DNA of 64,000 nucleotides from Hybos culiciformis. Taxonomy: Eukaryota; Arthropoda; Insecta; Diptera; Hybotidae. Below, piece after piece: positions 60,494 through 64,000 of this stretch. The stretch is taken from positions 20,439,829 through 20,503,828 of the forward strand of contig OZ023275.1 in assembly GCA_964007475.1 (NCBI GenBank), read 5' to 3'. The notes beneath the pieces are model-generated. The model had not been told where the DNA came from and searched no databases. It worked only from the letters and a program-made list of their open reading frames with translations. Within the stretch, counting starts at the first letter, position 1. Every line of letters starts with the position of its first letter. Both the position numbers and the translations under genes were made by a program.

Positions 60494-62217
60494 GGGATTT
60501 TCAGATTTCCATACCAAATTGTAAACCACAGTTTTTTTACTTACATTGAATGATTTTTTTTTGGAAATCTAAAGCAATAAAAAAATATTAATGATTATTA
60601 AATGAAATTAATTTTTTTTTATTTGATTGATTTACAGTTTAAGTAATCAATTCACCCGTCAAGCTTTATTAAAAATAATTTTTACTTGAATTTCGAGTAC
60701 GAAATATTACTAGTTTTAAATAGGCATTGTATATTAATAATAACTGTATATAATTGAATTGACCCAAAAAAATCATACATTAATATCACACCAAAGATAG
60801 TTAAAACATTGCTAAGTATCGTCTGTCGACCACTTTCCCGCAGAAACTGAACAATTTAGAAGAATTTCGCTGACTGATTAACAAAAACGATCAACAACTT
60901 CCAGTGTATGTCAACATTTTCATTATTATAGAAAGTCTAGGAATTTTCATTCCGTTTAATTTTTTTATCTAAAATTCTGGCTCTTTATTTTAGTTCAATT
61001 TTCCATAATTCGTAAACAACAGCCGACTTATAAGAACGCAGCTTACGTTTTAACTTTTCTAGGAATTCTTATTATTACAGTAGACTATATATATATATCG
61101 TAATGTGGTATAAAGTATAATACATAAATATCCAAAATAAAAGCTTCGATAATTTTAAACATAAATACATATGAATTATGATCGCTCTATTTTTTTCCAC
61201 ATTCTTTCTATGATACTTTCTATTAAGTAATTTATAAAATTAATGTTTATAATATATTTTCATTTTATTTATGAAAGCCAAAAATGTGTACCAAAAGCAA
61301 TTATTTTGATCTTAACATCATTTTACTTTTTATTTAATTGCACGTTTTAATTAAAAATTCAAGAACAAAAAAAAATAAAAATAAATAAATAAATTTTATA
61401 TAAATAAAAGTATAAAATGGAAAAAAAAAAATAAAAAAATTGATTGCGTTTTATTTATGTATATGCATCTAATATTTATATACGTACATCTAATATACAA
61501 GATATTCTGTTGCACCATAGTCGGTAGTAGTGCAATATTATGTATTTTTAAAATTTTAAAAATATAATTTAACTGAAATGTTAGAGGTCGCACGCGCAAA
61601 AAACTTATAGAATTCGTAAGTTTCTATATATATATGTACATATGCACATATTGAAGATTCAATATACCCACACGCGATTTTAATATAAAATAAATATATA
61701 GGAAAAAACTAAAAAAAAAAAATTTTATGATTAAAATAATATACATATTTTTGTATGTTTCATTTATACATAATAATGCTCATATATATATAATATAGAT
61801 ATATATAAATATGTAAACACATATTTCTTGTAATGAAAAATTATACATTGATGAAAAAATGAGTAGGATTGAGCTTTGTGTGCGTCCATATATCAAAAAA
61901 TTTATAAAGTAGTGAATATGTACCTATATTTTTTTTATTATTTTGCTTTTCAAGAAGTTCTCGTGCAGCATATAATATACATATATATTTTCATTATCAC
62001 AGATAAATTTTTAAAAGCGGATTAAATTCGACTTAGCAAATTACTTTTCAGAAACTAATATAAGATAATAATATTTTATTAATTCTTTTTTAACTTAAAA
62101 AGGTGCATAAAAACACATATAAATTTCAAGTTTTTTTTTTTTTTCTGATTTGCATCAGAATTTTAATGAATTATAATATTTATGTACTATTTACTTTTCT
62201 TCAACATCTGGACGATA

Positions 62218-62223
62218 TTTATT
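62218..62223 (-). terminator. Poly(A) signal for the minus-strand terminal exon
   Basis: AATAAA on the minus strand, 79 bases after the stop codon of the 62303-62395 exon. Confidence 0.4.
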
Positions 62224-62302
62224 TTTATCAGCTGTTTACTGTTTAAATAATTTATATTGATAATAATTTTTTTTAATTTTGAATAATTTCATGCAGTGAA
62301 AT

Positions 62303-62395
62303 TCAATTTGATTTATGCGTGCCAAAAGGATTCTTCTGCTTTGGTTCCAGCAGAGCAATTTTAGTTTCGTATATTCTGGCACCAGTTAATTGTAC
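62303..62395 (-). CDS. Candidate terminal exon of a minus-strand gene
   Basis: On the minus strand the acceptor GTTTATTTTTGCATTCAG ends at 62396. The exon starts GTACAATTAACTGG in phase 0 and encodes 30 residues, beginning VQLTGARIYETKIALLEPKQ and ending in a basic, Gly/Pro-containing tail, with TGA at 62305-62303. Base composition is clearly coding-like (CTG CTG, AAG CAG AAG codons) inside AT-rich DNA, and AATAAA lies 79 bases downstream. It would be the C-terminus of a protein whose other exons lie beyond the right edge, or an alternative last exon. I do not recognise the family. A short plus-strand frame over the same bases is open but lacks such support. Confidence 0.52.
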   Translation of the reverse strand, partial: VQLTGARIYETKIALLEPKQKNPFGTHKSN

Positions 62396-64000
62396 CTGAA
62401 TGCAAAAATAAACAGCAATGAAACGCAGTGAAAAAAGACAAAAAGTGAATCTAGACCGTAGAAAAAATAAAGTGAAAATTCTTTTTACCAAAAATTAATA
62501 AAATTAATATCTTGCGTTTTTGTAAATTTTATTAAAATTAATTGAGTAATAAGGTTGAAAATCGATTTTCCACACACCTTTTTTTCAGATATCAAAATTA
62601 GGTGGGATCCAATCATTAATAATAATTTTAATCAATTACTTGTCCGCACACAAAATTTTAAATTATCGATTTAATTTCCGTGGATATTTATCATTTTATA
62701 TCTGTTTTCAGATAATAATAAGTTTATTATCTGTTTGCGAGTATAAATATATAACGAATACATTAATGTAGCGACATCTAGTTAAGTATAATGAACTAAG
62801 TAAACACATGAATATAATACTTATATATTTGATATCTGTTCAATAGCAAGTGGTTCGAGTAATCGTTTTGCACTTCATTTAACTTTTCATTTAACAGATA
62901 TGTTGTTAATGTTTATCAATTGAACTGATATTTCAATTCAGTTTTAAAATTATTATAAACTTGTAAGAAGCCCCTTTATTATAATTTTTGAATAAAAAAT
63001 TTTCATATTGATAAAAATATTAAAAAATGCAAACATAAATTCATAAATATCATGTGATATATGTTTATTAATAATCAAACCATAAATATAAACAAAAAAA
63101 ATTTTTCTGTTAAATAAACCAGAGAGAAGCATATCGACAATAATAATGGCTAACAAAGAATAATTAGATAAACTACTTAATCTATTTTGTTAATCCAATT
63201 TTGGTGCTCAATAAACATTAACTCATGAGTAAAAAAAAAATTAACTATATACATACCAAGATTATATATATTTTTTTTTTTATTTCCATAACAACATTAT
63301 TTTATAAAAAACTATTTAGGCGGATTATAAAATAATAAAACAATCCAGAAAACTATTCATGCATTACCAAAAATCACTTTTTTGTAACGGAGTGCGTTGA
63401 ATATACAAAAAAAAAACATAAAAAATCAAGATAATCTGTAAAAAAAAAAATAAATAGTTTTTTCTCTTAATAATTTAATTTAATTTTACTTGTACCTATA
63501 GATTAGTTTTTACAAATTGTTATGGTCAAATAAAACTTGTTGTTCATAAAACCATTAAGCCAATTCTAAATTTATATAATAATAATAGTAATAATAATAA
63601 TTATATTATTTTAAATCAAAAATTGATTTTATTTTTATTATATGAAATAATAAATAAAAAAATTTAAAATGCATTCAAGCTTTACACTATAAATAAAAAC
63701 ATTATTATTAGTCTCCTTTTATACCATCACTTTTTTTTTTCTTAAACTTTACTATATTATAATATATTATATATATACTTTTATAATATGAAATGCACAA
63801 ATTTTCCTTTAGAGAAAACAAATATACAGTCTGTACAACAATTATGCTTTGTCAATACAATTTTTCATCTGAGCTACTAAAAAATAGCTCAACGAAGGCT
63901 TAGATTGTAATAAAAATTGTGAATATATATAGCAGAATTTTTCAGATTACAAAATATTCGTAGTAATAGAAATTTCCAAATTAAATCTAATTTTAAATTT
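62396..64000. other. AT-rich stretch, probable intron of the minus-strand gene
   Basis: No further exon could be supported. A plus-strand acceptor-like TTTTTTTCAG near 62588 precedes a 27-codon open frame of uncertain value. Open frames at 62953-63156 are A/T-driven. Confidence 0.5.

Larger units (their letters stand above)
57941..62217. other. AT-rich non-genic stretch
   Basis: No supported gene. It holds two short exact-type tandem duplications (59255-59298, 60452-60493) and a GC-richer spot near 60808-60900 with an 18-codon open frame that lacks a convincing splice site. Confidence 0.55.

Noticed and set aside
60545..60568. 24-bp minus-strand microexon with strong acceptor and GTAAGT donor
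   Set aside because: Mostly a poly(A) core; probably chance.
62589..62672. 27-codon plus-strand frame after TTTTTTTCAG
   Set aside because: AT-rich codons and no partner; lies in the probable intron of the minus-strand gene.
1..64000. tRNA, rRNA, bacterial genes, viral genes
   Set aside because: No cloverleaf with A/B boxes, no rRNA-like block, no dense prokaryotic coding and no recognisable viral protein was found by reading.

Overview
The window is a very AT-rich, repeat-rich stretch of a eukaryotic nuclear genome. By eye most of it is A/T, with many poly(A)/poly(T) runs, TA, ATT and AAAAT microsatellites, and short inverted-repeat elements. No bacterial-style gene, operon, ribosome binding site, rRNA, CRISPR array or convincing tRNA was seen, and no intact multi-exon gene could be assembled. 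The texture (recurring CGACGACGACG islands, ATAGGTATATA and TACCTACC words, abundant small DNA transposons) resembles insect, perhaps aphid-like hemipteran, intergenic or long-intron DNA. That placement is an inference from texture, not an identification.

Layout. At 0-5 kb there is a possible coding exon running off the left edge (minus strand, 1-157), a 96-bp tandem duplication (2620-2811), a small hairpin transposon (2891-3002) and a spliced-looking exon with a GC-rich hairpin (4554-4826). From 5 to 15.8 kb the sequence is almost pure AT-rich filler, with two diverged copies of a dispersed repeat near 8.0 and 9.5 kb. At 15.8-19 kb complexity is higher: a strong acceptor followed by a 54-codon open frame, a perfect 15-bp hairpin, a 107-codon open frame, and a decayed coding-like piece with a GGPGS motif at 18.8 kb. 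At 23.8-25.2 kb there are two opposing exon-like segments and a GC-rich 153-bp insertion flanked by a 9-bp direct repeat. At 29.9 kb lies a perfect 79-bp-arm hairpin. At 34.8-40.1 kb there are several possible short exons, including a signal-peptide-like segment that has been duplicated in tandem without a single base change. At 40.6-47.4 kb there is a cluster of inverted-repeat elements, including a foldback element whose arms are minisatellites. At 55.3-58 kb lie the best-supported mobile elements: a hAT-type MITE with a perfect 8-bp target duplication, and a 1.67-kb element with about 420-bp terminal inverted repeats and a remnant acidic coding exon. At 62.3 kb a minus-strand terminal exon with acceptor, stop codon and downstream AATAAA is the best host-gene candidate.

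How things work together: nothing here forms a pathway. The most informative content is transposon biology (six or more non-autonomous DNA elements of clearly different families) plus isolated exon candidates that probably belong to genes with long introns or with bodies outside the window. All exon calls rest on open frame, splice-site consensus and local base composition only. Antisense frames in GC-richer islands are often open too, so these calls should be treated as hypotheses.
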